Source: Ruminococcaceae bacterium OttesenSCG-928-O06 (GTDB lineage Bacteria; Bacillota; Clostridia; Oscillospirales; Ruminococcaceae). Taken from it: a DNA stretch of 38,307 nucleotides. Position 1 is the stretch's first letter. The number at the start of each line of letters is the position of its first letter. Location of the stretch: NCBI GenBank assembly GCA_030265505.1, contig JAJDGD010000008.1, forward strand, positions 1 through 38,307, given 5' to 3'. A program made the translations under genes and the position numbers. Under the pieces are notes generated by a model. It ran no database searches, was not told the origin of the DNA, and was given only the letters and a program-made list of their open reading frames with translations. Of this stretch, positions 37,161 through 38,307 are shown piece after piece.

Positions 37161-38307
37161 CGCGCGCATTTGGATAGCCCTTGCGGCACTGCTGGTGCTG
37201 GCGGCGGGGTGCCTCTCCCGCGGGATAAACAGCGCCTTTGCGCCGTTGTGTGCCGTGGGGGGCACGGTGCTGTGGTTCACGCTGTGGGGGTGCTTTGGCC
37301 TGCTGCAGCTGGGGGGATATTTGTACTATGTGCTGGTGGTGCTGGTGTTGGCGCTGCTGGTGTACCGCCACGGCATAAAGCGGGCGGCGTTGCCGCGGGT
37401 GGGGGCAGGCTTTTGGTTTTTTGCCGCCACCAGTGTTGTGGCCATGCTGCTGTTGGCGCACAGCCAGCCGCAGTTCATTTCCTGGGACGAATTTTCCCTT
37501 TGGGGCACCGCGGTAAAACTTACCAAGCTGTATAACCAAACCTACTCTGCCGCGCCGGTGGGCTGGGGCTGGCCGGCCACCCATCCACCCGCGTTCATCA
37601 ATATGGGCTACTTCTTCCAGTTTTTTGGGGCGGGCTTTGCCCCCTGGCAGGTGCACGCCGCGGGCAATGTGTTCCAGTTTGCGGCGCTGGCGGCCCTTTT
37701 GTACCCGTTTGAAAAACGTGGGTGGAACGCCGCCGTGCCCCTCTCCATCGCGGCGCTGCTGGTGCCCTACCTGCTGGTGCACTACACCGGCGCGCGCATC
37801 CCTTCGCCCGTGTACATGACGGCCCTGCCCGACATTGCCTGTGGGCTGTGGTTTGCGGCGGGCCTGGCCTGCGGTTTGGCCCGGCCCAAAACCGCGGCGG
37901 GCATGGTGCCGCTGTGCATCTGCCTTGCCATGCTTACCCTTACGAAGGATTTGACCGGCCTTTTGTTGGCGCTTGTGGTGGTGGGCGTGCTGCTGCTGGA
38001 CGCCGCGCTTGGCGGCGGCGCGCACAAAGGTGCAAAGGCGGCCGCGGTGCGTGTGCTGCGGCGCTGCGCGGCGCCCTTGGCGTCGGTGCTGGCGGCCTAT
38101 ATGGGCTGGTCGGTATATCTGGGCGCCACCCTGCAGGTGGACCGCACAAACCTGGGCGGCACCGGGGAATTCTCCATGTTCGCGGCGCCCTTTGTCTTTT
38201 TCAAAGACCTGTTTGCCCCGGTGAAAAGCGAATACTTTACCACGGTAACCGGCGGCATGGTGGACACCTTTTTTAAAGTGAACACCACCCTGCTGGGCAC
38301 CGGGGCC
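37153..38307 (+). CDS. Multi-spanning GT-C-like membrane protein, 3' end outside window
   Basis: The frame opens at ATG 37153 and runs without a stop to the window edge, giving at least 385 residues with about nine or ten membrane segments. After the second or third segment comes the extracytoplasmic motif FISWDEFSLWGTAVKL. An acidic residue in such a loop after an early membrane helix, near a Trp-Gly, is characteristic of GT-C glycosyltransferases that use polyprenyl-linked sugars (ArnT/PMT-like). The exact family is not recognised. It overlaps the preceding membrane gene by eight bases. Codon use matches the neighbouring genes, with strongly GC-rich third positions. Confidence 0.75.
   Translation, partial: MADARIWIALAALLVLAAGCLSRGINSAFAPLCAVGGTVLWFTLWGCFGLLQLGGYLYYVLVVLVLALLVYRHGIKRAALPRVGAGFWFFAATSVVAMLLLAHSQPQFISWDEFSLWGTAVKLTKLYNQTYSAAPVGWGWPATHPPAFINMGYFFQFFGAGFAPWQVHAAGNVFQFAALAALLYPFEKRGWNAAVPLSIAALLVPYLLVHYTGARIPSPVYMTALPDIACGLWFAAGLACGLARPKTAAGMVPLCICLAMLTLTKDLTGLLLALVVVGVLLLDAALGGGAHKGAKAAAVRVLRRCAAPLASVLAAYMGWSVYLGATLQVDRTNLGGTGEFSMFAAPFVFFKDLFAPVKSEYFTTVTGGMVDTFFKVNTTLLGTGA

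Noticed and set aside
1-38307. CRISPR array, rRNA genes, insertion-sequence transposases
   Set aside because: No regularly spaced direct repeats of CRISPR size, no rRNA-like stretch and no transposase motif were seen on either strand.

Overview
The window looks like a chromosome segment of an anaerobic, flagellated, GC-rich member of the Firmicutes, most likely a Clostridia/Oscillospiraceae-type gut organism. This is an inference. It rests on AGGAGG-type ribosome sites, sigma-A promoters with 17-bp spacers, an oxygen-sensitive class III ribonucleotide reductase with its radical-SAM activase, a Bacillus/Clostridium-type flagellin, and DUF4438, FIST and PocR-domain proteins. No rRNA operon, CRISPR array or transposase was seen.

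Layout. 1-1005: the end of a tyrosine integrase, phased direct repeats, an intact tRNA-Gln, a tRNA-Gln broken inside its T-loop, and tRNA-His; this reads as one end of an integrated element. 1120-8974: housekeeping and transport genes (small-multidrug-export-type membrane protein, EamA permease, membrane-anchored M20 peptidase, a three-gene ABC-2 exporter behind a roughly 265-nt structured leader that ends in a terminator, and a DUF4299-like protein). 9358-20810: a regulatory and motility block with a SARP-like regulator carrying a degenerate GGDEF domain, a small partner protein, a 1238-residue PocR-PAS-GGDEF-EAL-GAF-PAS-GGDEF protein, flagellin with an unusual leader, a YihY membrane protein and a membrane GGDEF-GGDEF-EAL protein. 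20974-26950: metabolism (malic enzyme, gamma-carbonic anhydrase, ProC, a sugar-binding-type lipoprotein, a PgsA-like enzyme) and a membrane diguanylate cyclase. 27175-32747: DUF4438 protein, metal-dependent cyclase, and NrdD fused to a thioredoxin-like domain with NrdG upstream. 32944-38307: a FIST protein with a hybrid histidine kinase, a small hydrophilic protein, and two membrane genes, the last (a GT-C-like protein) running off the window.

How the genes work together. Three proteins make or break cyclic di-GMP, and a fourth (the SARP-like regulator) may bind it through a retained RxxD site. Flagellin lies among them, so the middle of the window is plausibly a motile/sessile decision module. 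The nrdG-nrdD pair supplies anaerobic deoxynucleotides. The FIST protein and the soluble hybrid kinase probably form one sensory unit.

The least explained signals lie outside proteins. There are two families of structured repeats with three copies each. R1 is about 73 nt at 4609, 28170 and 31864, with a closing stem and a hairpin that change in a compensated way. R2 is about 113-154 nt at 8985, 22188 and 36286, always just upstream of and co-oriented with a minus-strand start codon. There are also terminator-bearing leaders before the ABC exporter and before flagellin, a C9 homopolymer inside the nrdD promoter spacer, and the disrupted tRNA-Gln beside its apparent replacement.
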